Positions 1 through 7,710 of a stretch of DNA of 64,000 nucleotides are shown one piece after another. Source of the stretch: Nocardiopsis metallicus (GTDB taxonomy: Bacteria; Actinomycetota; Actinomycetes; Streptosporangiales; Streptosporangiaceae); NCBI RefSeq assembly GCF_014201115.1, contig NZ_JACHDO010000001.1, forward strand, positions 558,001 to 622,000, given 5' to 3'. Each line of letters starts with the position of its first letter. Positions within the stretch are counted from its first letter, which is position 1. Position numbers and translations under genes: made by a program. The notes beneath the pieces were generated by a model. The model ran no database searches. It worked only from the letters and a program-made list of their open reading frames with translations, and was not told the DNA's origin.

Positions 1-1065
1 GGTTTCGGTGAGCGCTTCGTGCAGCTCGCCGCTGCCGGTGTGCTGTTCGGCCTGGTCATCGCGATCTCCGCTATCGGCCTCTCACTGATCTTCGGTACGA
101 CGCAGGTCATCAACTTCTCGCACGGTGACATGGTCACCTTCGGTGCGATGATGGCGCTGCTGTTCAGTACCGGTGCCGGGGGGCTGGGCAACTCCCTGCT
201 GGCGATCTTCGCCGGTCTGGGGGTCGCGATCCTGCTGGGCGCCTTCATGGAGGGCAAGCTCAACCGGACGACGCTGATCGTCGTCCAGTGGTCGGCGGTC
301 TTCGGCGGTATCGCCCTGGCGACGCTGTTTGGCGTGCTGGGTGATGACCTCGGCTGGCGGGTGCCGCTGTGGGTGGCCGCGGGTATCGCGGTGATCATGG
401 GCGGTGTCCTGGGCGGCACGATGGAGCGCTACCTGTGGCGTCCGCTGCGTAAGCGCAACGTGGCCCTGATCCAGATGTTCATCGTCTCGATCGGTCTGGC
501 GCTGATCCTGCGGCACGTGATCCTGGTGCTCTTCGGAGCCAACCGGACGCGCTACTCCGGTTTCCAGGTGCAGGAACTGGTGCACATCGGCCCGATCTCG
601 ATGCCCCCGCGCGACCTGGTGATCATGGGCGTCGCGGTCACGGTCCTGGTCCTGGTGGCCTGCCTGCTGCAGTTCACCCGTATCGGCAAGGCGATGCGCG
701 CGGTCTCGGACAACCGGGACCTGGCTGAGTCGTCGGGTATCGACGTGGACCGGGTCACGCTGTACGTGTGGTTCCTCGGCGGCGGTCTGGCGTCCCTGGG
801 CGGTGTGCTCTTCGGCCTGAACCAGGTCGTGGACTACGAGATGGGCTTCCGTCTGCTGCTGCTGATGTTCGCCGCGGTGATCCTGGGCGGTCTGGGTACG
901 GCTTACGGTGCGATGGTCGGCGGTCTCGCGGTCGGCCTGGTGGCGATGCTGTCCACCCTGTGGTTCCCCACACAGCTCATGCAAGCGTGGGCTCTGGCCC
1001 TGATGATCCTCATGCTGCTGGTCAGGCCCCAGGGTCTGCTCGGTCGGCGCGAGCGGGTCGGCTAG
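1..1065 (+). CDS. livH: Branched-chain amino acid ABC transporter permease, LivH type (5' end cut by window)
   Basis: Inner-membrane permease of a HAAT-family ABC importer for branched-chain amino acids or related amides. The frame is open to the window edge, so the true start may lie upstream; an internal GTG at 19 also exists. The protein is mostly hydrophobic helices. The N-terminal region carries the LivH-like INFSHGD segment that follows the first helix, and the C-terminus ends with the RPQGLLG motif typical of the family. It is followed after 12 bases by livM, then livG and livF, all on the same strand, so the four form one operon. Family assignment is firm; the exact substrate is not visible (amides and urea are alternatives). 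Confidence 0.9.
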   Translation, partial: GFGERFVQLAAAGVLFGLVIAISAIGLSLIFGTTQVINFSHGDMVTFGAMMALLFSTGAGGLGNSLLAIFAGLGVAILLGAFMEGKLNRTTLIVVQWSAVFGGIALATLFGVLGDDLGWRVPLWVAAGIAVIMGGVLGGTMERYLWRPLRKRNVALIQMFIVSIGLALILRHVILVLFGANRTRYSGFQVQELVHIGPISMPPRDLVIMGVAVTVLVLVACLLQFTRIGKAMRAVSDNRDLAESSGIDVDRVTLYVWFLGGGLASLGGVLFGLNQVVDYEMGFRLLLLMFAAVILGGLGTAYGAMVGGLAVGLVAMLSTLWFPTQLMQAWALALMILMLLVRPQGLLGRRERVG

Positions 1066-1077
1066 GAGAGGTAGACG

Positions 1078-2070
1078 ATGGATATTTTCTTGATCCTCGC
1101 CGAGTCCGCCCGATCCGCGGTGGGACCGGTGGCCGCGATCTACGCGCTGGCCGCGATCGGGTTGAACCTGCACTTCGGTTACACGGGGTTGCTGAACTTC
1201 GGTCAGGTCGGGTTCATGCTGGTGGGCGCCTATGGCGTGGGTATCAGCGTCGCGGTGTTCGAGCTGCCGTTGCTGGTCGGGTTCGCGCTGGGCGTGGCCT
1301 GTGCCGTGGTGTTGGCGCTGTTGTTGGGTATTCCGACGCTGAGGTTGCGTGCGGACTATCTGGCGATCACGACGATCGCCGCGGCCGAGGTGCTGCGGCT
1401 GGTGTACCGGGCCGGGTTCGCGGAGCCGCTGACCAACGGTGTGTACGGGTTGCAGAACCTGTCGGGTGAGTTCCGTACGTGGAACCTGATCTTCGATCCG
1501 GGTGAGCGGTACGGGATCGGCGCGTTCTCGTTCAGCGGCAACCACATGTGGTTGATGGCGGTGGCGTGGGGTCTGGTGGCGTTGACGGCGCTGCTGACCT
1601 GGCTGCTGATGCACAGCCCGTGGGGCCGTGTGGTCAAGGGCATCCGTGAGGACGAGGAGGCGGTGCGCAGCCTCGGTAAGAACGTGTTCGCCTACAAGAT
1701 GCAGGTGCTGGTCCTGGGCGGCGTGATCGGTGCGCTGGCGGGCTGCCTGATGGCGGTGCACCAGGGTGCGATCCAGCCGGACCAGTTCAAGCCGCAGGTG
1801 ACGTTCTTCCTGTGGGTGATCCTGCTGCTGGGTGGTGCGGGCCGTGTGTTCGGTCCGATCGTCGGTTCGATGGCGTTCTGGTTCCTGATGACCTTCACGG
1901 ACAGGTTCCTGCGGGGCCTGGGCGCCGAGGGTTACCTGCCGTTCCTGTCGGGTCCGGACTTCGGTGCCATCCAGCTGGCGTTCGTCGGTGTGATGCTGGT
2001 GCTGTTGATCGTCTTCCGGCCGCAGGGTCTGATCGGTGACCGCAAGGAGATGTTGATCAATGTCAAGTGA
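1078..2070 (+). CDS. livM: Branched-chain amino acid ABC transporter permease, LivM type
   Basis: Second membrane subunit of the importer, 330 residues. ATG start preceded by a GGAGAGG ribosome site. It has about eight to ten hydrophobic helices, the LivM-like GYTGLLNFGQ segment near residue 40, the cytoplasmic EAA-type loop around GIREDEEA where the ATPases dock, and a terminal RPQGLIG motif. Its last 11 bases overlap livG, so the two are translationally coupled. It should form the LivH-LivM heterodimer in the cytoplasmic membrane. Nothing appears truncated. Confidence 0.92.
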   Translation: MDIFLILAESARSAVGPVAAIYALAAIGLNLHFGYTGLLNFGQVGFMLVGAYGVGISVAVFELPLLVGFALGVACAVVLALLLGIPTLRLRADYLAITTIAAAEVLRLVYRAGFAEPLTNGVYGLQNLSGEFRTWNLIFDPGERYGIGAFSFSGNHMWLMAVAWGLVALTALLTWLLMHSPWGRVVKGIREDEEAVRSLGKNVFAYKMQVLVLGGVIGALAGCLMAVHQGAIQPDQFKPQVTFFLWVILLLGGAGRVFGPIVGSMAFWFLMTFTDRFLRGLGAEGYLPFLSGPDFGAIQLAFVGVMLVLLIVFRPQGLIGDRKEMLINVK

Positions 2071-2941
2071 CGAGGTGAACGCCTCCGGGGCGGGTGTCGA
2101 GTTCGACCGGATGGCCGGTGCGGTTCCGGAGCCGGGTTCGGTGAAGTCGGATCCGATCCTGATCGCTGACGGGGTGAAGCGTTCGTTCGGTGGTCTGACC
2201 GCCGTGGACGTGAAGCACCTGGAGGTGCAGCGGGGGACGATCACGGCGCTGATCGGTCCGAACGGTGCCGGTAAGTCGACGCTGTTCAACCTGCTGACCG
2301 GTTTCGACCGGGTCGACAATGGTCGTTGGTCGTTCGAGGGCAGGCAGATCAACGGTAAGAGCGGCCACCAGGTGGCGCGGGCCGGAATGGTGCGGACGTT
2401 CCAGCTGACCAAGGCGCTGACGCGGATGACGGTGCTCGACAACATGTTGTTGGGTGCTCCGGGCCAGACGGGTGAGCGGATGGCCGGTGCGTTCCTTCGC
2501 CCGGTGTGGGGCCGTCAGGAGAAGGCCAACACCGTCAAGGCGATGGAGCTGCTGGAGCGCTTCAAGCTGATCGACAAGCGCCAGGACATGGCGGGTTCGT
2601 TGTCGGGTGGTCAGCGCAAGCTGTTGGAGATGGCTCGTGCGCTGATGACCGATCCGAGCATGATCATGCTGGACGAGCCGATGGCGGGTGTGAACCCGGC
2701 TCTGGTGCAGTCGCTGCTGCACCACATCACGTCGTTGCGTGATGAGGGCAAGACGGTGCTGTTCGTCGAGCACGACATGGACGTGATCATGGGGATCAGC
2801 GACTGGATCGTGGTGTTGGCTCAGGGGCGGGTGATCGCGGAGGGTCGGCCTTCGGACATCCGGTCCAACCAGCAGGTGATCGACGCCTACCTGGGTGCCC
2901 AGGACGTCGAGGGCGAGGCCCAGGGGAGTGGCGATGACTGA
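2060..2941 (+). CDS. livG: Branched-chain amino acid ABC transporter ATPase, LivG type
   Basis: Cytoplasmic ATP-hydrolysing subunit, 293 residues. It shows a Walker A GPNGAGKST, ABC signature LSGGQ, Walker B MIMLDEP and switch histidine in VEHDMD, in the normal order, and the long insertion between Walker A and signature that separates LivG from LivF. About 30 extra residues precede the ABC domain. The ATG overlaps the end of livM, with AAGGAG upstream. The stop overlaps the livF start. It pairs with LivF on the LivHM permease. Confidence 0.93.
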   Translation: MSSDEVNASGAGVEFDRMAGAVPEPGSVKSDPILIADGVKRSFGGLTAVDVKHLEVQRGTITALIGPNGAGKSTLFNLLTGFDRVDNGRWSFEGRQINGKSGHQVARAGMVRTFQLTKALTRMTVLDNMLLGAPGQTGERMAGAFLRPVWGRQEKANTVKAMELLERFKLIDKRQDMAGSLSGGQRKLLEMARALMTDPSMIMLDEPMAGVNPALVQSLLHHITSLRDEGKTVLFVEHDMDVIMGISDWIVVLAQGRVIAEGRPSDIRSNQQVIDAYLGAQDVEGEAQGSGDD

Positions 2942-3794
2942 GGAGAACGGGAAGCTGCGCCCGGAGCCGGAGGAGATTCCGGCTGAGGCGGAGGAGGCCG
3001 TGGTCGTCCAGGAACACCGTGAGGAGATCCTGGAGCACGCCATGGAGGAGGCCGTGGAGGTGGGTGGTCCGGAGGACTACCTGCTGCTGGCCAAGGACGT
3101 GGTGGCCGGTTACGTGCCGGGGGTGAACATCCTGAACGGGTGCACCCTGACTCTCACCGAGGGTGAGGTCGTGGCGATCATCGGTCCGAACGGTGCCGGT
3201 AAGTCGACGCTGATCAAGACGATCTTCGGGTTGCTTCCGGTTCGTGGGGGTTCTCTGACGCTGCGGGGTTCGAGTATCGCGGGGCTGGCGGCGCACTCGT
3301 TGGTGGAGCGGGGTGTGGGTTACGTCCCGCAGACGCGCAACGTGTTTCCGTCGTTGACGATCGAGGAGAACCTCCAGATGGGGGCTTTCCTGCGGCCGCG
3401 GACGTTCAATGAGCGGTTCGGTGTGGTGGCGGGTCTGTTCCCGTTGCTGGCGGACCGGCGTCGGGCGAAGGCGGGTTCGTTGTCGGGCGGTGAGCGTCAG
3501 ATGGTGGCCATGGGCCGGGCGCTGATGATGGATCCGTCGGTGCTGCTGTTGGACGAGCCGACCGCGGGGTTGTCGCCGATCTACCAGGAGGAGGTCTTCC
3601 AGCGGGTCAAGGAGGTCAACTCCACGGGTGTTTCGGTGATCATGGTGGAGCAGAACGCGCGGCGCTGTCTGCAGATCTGTGACCGCGGTTACGTGTTGGA
3701 CCAGGGCCGGAACGCGTACACGGGTTCGGGTCGGGACCTGTTGAACGATCCGAACGTGATCGAGCTGTACCTGGGGACGCTCGCGAAGGGCTGA
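2934..3794 (+). CDS. livF: Branched-chain amino acid ABC transporter ATPase, LivF type
   Basis: Second ATPase of the importer, 286 residues from the ATG that overlaps the livG stop (GGGGAG ribosome site upstream). Walker A GPNGAGKST, signature LSGGE, Walker B LLLDEP and switch histidine region VEQNAR are all present. Odd feature: about 50 residues rich in glutamate precede the ABC domain, absent from ordinary LivF proteins of about 235 residues. It is the last gene of the operon; a strong terminator hairpin follows 28 bases after the stop. Confidence 0.92.
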   Translation: MTEENGKLRPEPEEIPAEAEEAVVVQEHREEILEHAMEEAVEVGGPEDYLLLAKDVVAGYVPGVNILNGCTLTLTEGEVVAIIGPNGAGKSTLIKTIFGLLPVRGGSLTLRGSSIAGLAAHSLVERGVGYVPQTRNVFPSLTIEENLQMGAFLRPRTFNERFGVVAGLFPLLADRRRAKAGSLSGGERQMVAMGRALMMDPSVLLLDEPTAGLSPIYQEEVFQRVKEVNSTGVSVIMVEQNARRCLQICDRGYVLDQGRNAYTGSGRDLLNDPNVIELYLGTLAKG

Positions 3795-3821
3795 TCTCCT
3801 GGGCTGATGCGAGCAGGCGGT

Positions 3822-3860
3822 GAAGGGGGGCGGGACCCGTTGCGGGTCCCGCCCCCCTTC
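3822..3860. terminator. Bidirectional terminator between convergent transporter operons
   Basis: Perfect 18-bp inverted repeat (3822-3839 with 3843-3860) around a 3-base loop, G/C-rich, located between livF and the end of the oppositely oriented binding-protein gene. It could stop transcription from both sides. Confidence 0.85.
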
Positions 3861-3908
3861 GGTGGTTCTCGGGCCGGTGCGGGGTGCCAGCGCCGGGCCT
3901 GGCGCTGG

Positions 3909-5141
3909 TCAGCCGTTGGCGTACTCGATGTAGTCGAGGATTTCGTAGCCGTCGGGGCCGAAGTGGAAGACCTCGAAGGTGGCGGCGGTGGGGTCGCCGT
4001 TGTCGTCGAAGTCGATGTTGCCGCTGGTGCCCTGGTAGTCGATGGCCTGGCCGTCGTCGATGAGGTCGCGGCAGGCGGCGAAGGTGGTGCATTCGGTGCC
4101 GTCGGGGCGGCTGACCTCGGCGATGTGCTCGACGTAGACGGTGGGGTCGGCGGATCCGGCTGATTCGGCGGCCAGGGCGATCGTGGTGACGCAGTCGAAG
4201 ATGTGCGGCGCGAACTGGAAGACCTCCAGGCTGGGGTCGAACTCGCGCAGGCCTTCGTTGAACTCGGGGTTGTCGGCGCTGGGGGCGATGCCGGTGGTAC
4301 CGGTGATGGCGTCGGGTGAGGCGACCCCGATGGTTTGGCCGAGGTCGGGGTCGTTGAGGCCGTCGGTGAGGTAGAACTGGCTTTCGATGCCGCTTTCGAT
4401 GAGTGCGGCCATGAGCTGTGTGCCCTCCTGGAAGGAGATGAGGGCGACGGCGTCGGCTTCCGCGGTGACCGCGGCGGTGATGACGGCGCCGAAGTTGGTG
4501 GCGTCGGGGTCGTAGGTCTCGGTGAGGACGACGTTGGCGCCCAGGGCGTTGAGTTCGGCTTCGACGGCGTTGAGGTAGCCGTTCCCGTAGTCGTCGGCGC
4601 GGGCGATGAGGGCGACGTCGGCGTGGTTGTCGTCGAGGATCTTCTGGGCGAGGACGGGGCCGGCGAGCAGGTCGCTGGGTGCGGTGCGGAAGTAGTAGCC
4701 GCCGTCGTCGATGTCGCTGAGGTCGGGTGAGGTGTTGGAGCCCGAGCACTGGACGATCTGTGCGCCCGTGATGGTGTCGTAGCTGGCCTGGGTCATGGCT
4801 GAGGCGGCGGCGCCGATGACGGCGTTGACGTTGTCGGAGACGAGGTTGTTGGCTGCCTGGTTGGCCTGGGCGGCGTCGCCGGCCTCGTCGGCTTGGACGG
4901 GTGGGGGGACCTCGGCGCCGAGGATGCCGCCGGCTTTGTTGATTTCGTCGATGGCGTAGTCGACGGCGGCTATCTGGGGTGGGGCGAGGAAGGCGAGGGC
5001 ACCGGTCTGGGGGTAGAGGAGACCGTAGGTGAACGCGGTGTCGTCGTCGTTGCCCAGGTCGAGTCCCTCGCCGCAGGCGGTGAGGGCGAGGGTGAGGCTG
5101 AGGGCTGCTGCGGACAGGGTCAGGGTTGTGCGGGTCGGCAT
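3909..5141 (-). CDS. ABC transporter substrate-binding lipoprotein (Peripla_BP_6), copy 1
   Basis: Extracytoplasmic ligand-binding lipoprotein, 410 residues. The N-terminus is a signal peptide ending in a lipobox (LTAC, Cys at about residue 23) followed by an acidic linker. The mature part has the LivK/amide-binding type I periplasmic fold with LYPQTGALAF near residue 40 and an AAASAMTQ ligand-loop segment near residue 110. It is roughly three quarters identical to the gene just upstream by eye. Both genes converge on the livHMGF operon from the other strand and probably serve it as alternative ligand receptors. Ligand unknown. Confidence 0.9.
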   Translation of the reverse strand: MPTRTTLTLSAAALSLTLALTACGEGLDLGNDDDTAFTYGLLYPQTGALAFLAPPQIAAVDYAIDEINKAGGILGAEVPPPVQADEAGDAAQANQAANNLVSDNVNAVIGAAASAMTQASYDTITGAQIVQCSGSNTSPDLSDIDDGGYYFRTAPSDLLAGPVLAQKILDDNHADVALIARADDYGNGYLNAVEAELNALGANVVLTETYDPDATNFGAVITAAVTAEADAVALISFQEGTQLMAALIESGIESQFYLTDGLNDPDLGQTIGVASPDAITGTTGIAPSADNPEFNEGLREFDPSLEVFQFAPHIFDCVTTIALAAESAGSADPTVYVEHIAEVSRPDGTECTTFAACRDLIDDGQAIDYQGTSGNIDFDDNGDPTAATFEVFHFGPDGYEILDYIEYANG

Positions 5142-5305
5142 GGCGGTGGTCCGTTCGGGTGGCGGGGTGCGGCCGGTGTCCGGGGCCGCGGGGCGTTGTG
5201 CGGGGGTGTGGTGGCCGTCACCGTTGGAGCGGAGGGTATATACGGCTAGGCACGGCGCGCGGGTGTGCGGCCGTGCCGGTGCGGGAGCGTTCGGGGTACA
5301 GATGA

Positions 5306-5343
5306 GTCCGGGGGTGCGGGGTGGTGTCCCCGCACCCCCGGAC
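5306..5343 (-). terminator. Terminator between the two binding-protein genes
   Basis: Perfect 16-bp inverted repeat (5306-5321 with 5328-5343) around a 6-base loop, lying downstream of binding-protein copy 2 in its reading direction. It suggests that the two paralogues are transcribed separately. Confidence 0.8.
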
Positions 5344-5421
5344 GGTGCGCGTCGCTGACGTTGGCTCCTACCGGGGAACGTGTGTTCTCAGGTGGGGTGC
5401 GGCGCTAGGTGTGGCCGGTGG

Positions 5422-6687
5422 TTACTCGTTCGCCGAGTACTCCTCGAAGCCGAGGGTCTCGTAGCCGTCGTCGCCGAAGTGGAAGACCTCGAAGGTGGCG
5501 GCGGTGGGGTCGCCGTTGTCGTCGAAGTCGATGTTGCCGCTGGTGCCCTGGAAGTCGATGTCCTCGCCGTCGGCGAGCAGGTCACGGCATTCGGCGAAGC
5601 TGAAGCACTCGGTGCCCTCGGGGCGGCTGATCTCCGGCAGGTGCTCGACGTAGTCGGAGCCGTTCACGGACCCGGCGGCCTCGGCGGCCAGGGCGATCGC
5701 GGTGACGCAGTCGAAGACCTGCGGGGCGAACTGGAAGACGTCGAGGTTCTCGTCGAAGGCGCGCAGGCCCTCGTTGAACTCGGGGTTGTCCGCGCCGGGA
5801 GCGACGCCGGTGACCCCGTCGATGACGCTGGGGTCGTCCTCGTTGACGGTCTCACCGAGCTCCGGGTCGTTGAGGCCGTCGGTGATGTAGAGCTGGTCGC
5901 CTCCGATGCCGGCCTCGATGAGCTCGGCCATGACCTGGGCGCCCTCCTGGAAGGAGATCAGCGCGATCGCGTCGGGGTCCTCTCCGGTGACCGAGTTGAT
6001 CACGGAGTCGAAGTTGGTGGCGTCGGGGTCGTAGCTCTCCGTGGTGACCACGTTGGCGCCCTGGGCTTCGATTTCCTCCTCGACAGCACGGAGGTAGCCG
6101 TCGCCGTAGTCGTCGGCGCGGGCGACGATGGCGATGTCGACGTGGTTGTCCTCGATCATCTGGCGGGCCAGGACCGGGCCGGAGAGCAGGTCGCTGGGCG
6201 CGGTGCGGAAGTAGTAGCCGCCGTCGTCGATGTCGGTGAGGTCGGGCGCGGTGTTGGAGCCCGAGCACTGGACGATCTCGGCCGCGGTGATGGTGTCGTA
6301 GCTGGCCTGGGTCATGCTCGAGGCCGCGGCGCCGATGACGGCGTTGACGTCGGCCGAGACGAGGTCGTTGGCCGCCTGGTTGGCCTGGGCGGCGTCGCCG
6401 GCCTCGTCGCCTTCGACGATGGCCGGGACCTCGGTGCCGAGGATGCCGCCGGCGTCGTTGATCTCGGAGATCGCGTACTGGGCGGCGGTGATCTGGGGCG
6501 GGCCGAGGAAGGCGAGGGCACCGGTCTGTGGGTAGAGGATGCCGAAGGTGAACTCTTCGCCGGCTTCGCCGTTGCCGCCACCGTTGCCGTTGGCGCCGTT
6601 GTCTCCGTCACCGTTGCCACATGCGGTCAGCCCGAGCACGAGGGCCGCGGTTGCGGCAGTGAGTCCTAGGAGCTTCTTGCTTGCCAT
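5422..6687 (-). CDS. ABC transporter substrate-binding lipoprotein (Peripla_BP_6), copy 2
   Basis: Paralogue of the previous gene, 421 residues. ATG chosen at 6687 because GGAG lies about 11 bases upstream; an in-frame TTG at 6708 is less likely. Signal peptide with lipobox LTAC, then a linker very rich in Gly, Asn and Asp, then a Peripla_BP_6 domain that matches copy 1 almost throughout. Cysteine positions in the mature domain are shared between the copies. The likely role is ligand capture for the neighbouring LivHMGF transporter. A pair of identical 10-mers lies about 100 bases upstream. Confidence 0.9.
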   Translation of the reverse strand: MASKKLLGLTAATAALVLGLTACGNGDGDNGANGNGGGNGEAGEEFTFGILYPQTGALAFLGPPQITAAQYAISEINDAGGILGTEVPAIVEGDEAGDAAQANQAANDLVSADVNAVIGAAASSMTQASYDTITAAEIVQCSGSNTAPDLTDIDDGGYYFRTAPSDLLSGPVLARQMIEDNHVDIAIVARADDYGDGYLRAVEEEIEAQGANVVTTESYDPDATNFDSVINSVTGEDPDAIALISFQEGAQVMAELIEAGIGGDQLYITDGLNDPELGETVNEDDPSVIDGVTGVAPGADNPEFNEGLRAFDENLDVFQFAPQVFDCVTAIALAAEAAGSVNGSDYVEHLPEISRPEGTECFSFAECRDLLADGEDIDFQGTSGNIDFDDNGDPTAATFEVFHFGDDGYETLGFEEYSANE

Positions 6688-6784
6688 GATCGTGGTCACT
6701 CCGTTCAACCGGCTGTTCTGCGCAGCCGTGGCGATGGTGCTGGTACGTCCTGATGCCCGCGGATGCCCGTGTTGTGTGGCATGA

Positions 6785-6817
6785 CTTAATCAGGAGTGTT
6801 AGCGGAGCTTAATCAGG
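6785..6817 (-). promoter_or_regulatory. Direct repeat upstream of binding-protein copy 2 (candidate operator)
   Basis: The 10-mer CTTAATCAGG occurs at 6785-6794 and 6808-6817, start to start 23 bases. It is AT-rich against a very GC-rich background and sits about 100 bases before the lipoprotein start. This arrangement is typical of a regulator site, but no protein can be assigned. Confidence 0.45.
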
Positions 6818-7161
6818 TATCGGGTGCCAGCGGAAGTCAACTGGGGGTGTTGCGTCTCAGTCGCCTTCTGCTCGTTATGAGTCTGTAGCCGTGGTGTGGC
6901 CGCTCGTTGGACGTGTCCTGACCGTGTCGGGGTGCTTGGTGGCTGGTTGTCATGGTGTGGCGTCGTGGCGTGCTGGTTTGTCCAGTGCCGGTGTCTGGGC
7001 TGGTGGCGTTAGTCGGGCTTCACTCATGGTGGCGGCCGTGCTTACGGCGACGGGCCCCGCCTCCGGTCGCGCTGGTGCGCGGGGTCCGGGGTGCGGGGCC
7101 CGTGGGGTTGGCGTGCCTGCTGGGGTGCTGCCGTCAGGGTTCGTGCTGTTGCTGCGTGCTG
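6818..7161. other. Intergenic stretch without recognised gene
   Basis: Lies between the diverging upstream region of binding-protein copy 2 and the 3' end of the thioesterase gene. Open frames here are short, lack ribosome sites and resemble nothing I recognise. I see no RNA gene or repeat. Confidence 0.6.
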
Positions 7162-7587
7162 TTACTGGGGTGCGTCGCGCAGCATGCAGGTCAGCCGGGA
7201 GGTGCACACCTTCTTGCCGTTGTCGTCGGTGATGGTGATGTCCCAGGTGGCGAGGGTGCGGCCCAGGTGGACGGGGGTGGCTACCCCGGTGACGTGGCCT
7301 TCGGTGGCGGAGCGGTGGTGGGTCGCGTTGATCTCGATGCCCACGGCGATGCGGCCGAACCGCTGGGCGTGGATGGTGGATCCGATGGATCCGAGGGACT
7401 CGGCGAGGACGCAGGAGGCGCCGCCGTGCAGGAGGCCGAAGGGCTGGCGGTTGCCTTCGACCGGCATGCGGCCCACGACGCGTTCGGTGGAGGCCTCGGT
7501 GATCTCGATGCCCATGCTCTGGCCCAGTCCGCCGATGAGTGCGCCGGAGTCGATGAGTTCGCGCAGTGTGTCGGCGTCTGTGGTCAT
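7162..7587 (-). CDS. PaaI-family hotdog-fold thioesterase
   Basis: Likely hydrolyses acyl- or aroyl-CoA thioesters, 141 residues, the usual length. The start at 7587 has GGAAGG upstream. The hotdog helix motif LLHGGASC (about residue 52) and the following acidic residue in LAESLG match the PaaI/YbgC-like active site; a GVEINATHH strand and the C-terminal CTSRLTCML strand complete the fold. The promoter region abuts the IS element, whose left end begins about 110 bases upstream. Physiological substrate unknown; menaquinone or phenylacetate pathway thioesterases are possible relatives. Confidence 0.85.
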   Translation of the reverse strand: MTTDADTLRELIDSGALIGGLGQSMGIEITEASTERVVGRMPVEGNRQPFGLLHGGASCVLAESLGSIGSTIHAQRFGRIAVGIEINATHHRSATEGHVTGVATPVHLGRTLATWDITITDDNGKKVCTSRLTCMLRDAPQ

Positions 7588-7691
7588 GGTGGTGCCTTCC
7601 GATCCGCTCAGGTGATCCCGTATCCGGTCGAACCGACCGGGGCGGGGGTGGTGTTCCCGCGGCGATGGCCTCGGGATGTCTGCTGCGCATC

Positions 7692-7710
7692 CTAGCTTGG
7701 CGTTTAACCT
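7692..7710. repeat. Left target duplication and terminal inverted repeat of the IS
   Basis: CTAG at 7692-7695 followed by the 15-bp terminal repeat. The transposase stop codon (7704-7706 on the minus strand) lies inside this repeat. Confidence 0.8.

Noticed and set aside
82..2445. 787-codon open frame on the minus strand opposite livH/livM/livG
   Set aside because: Composition (His, Gln, Arg, Asp-rich) is typical of the antisense shadow of high-GC genes; the plus-strand genes carry clear ABC transporter motifs.
5380..6669. 429-codon plus-strand frame opposite binding-protein copy 2
   Set aside because: Val/Gly/Asp-rich antisense shadow of a lipoprotein gene with intact motifs.
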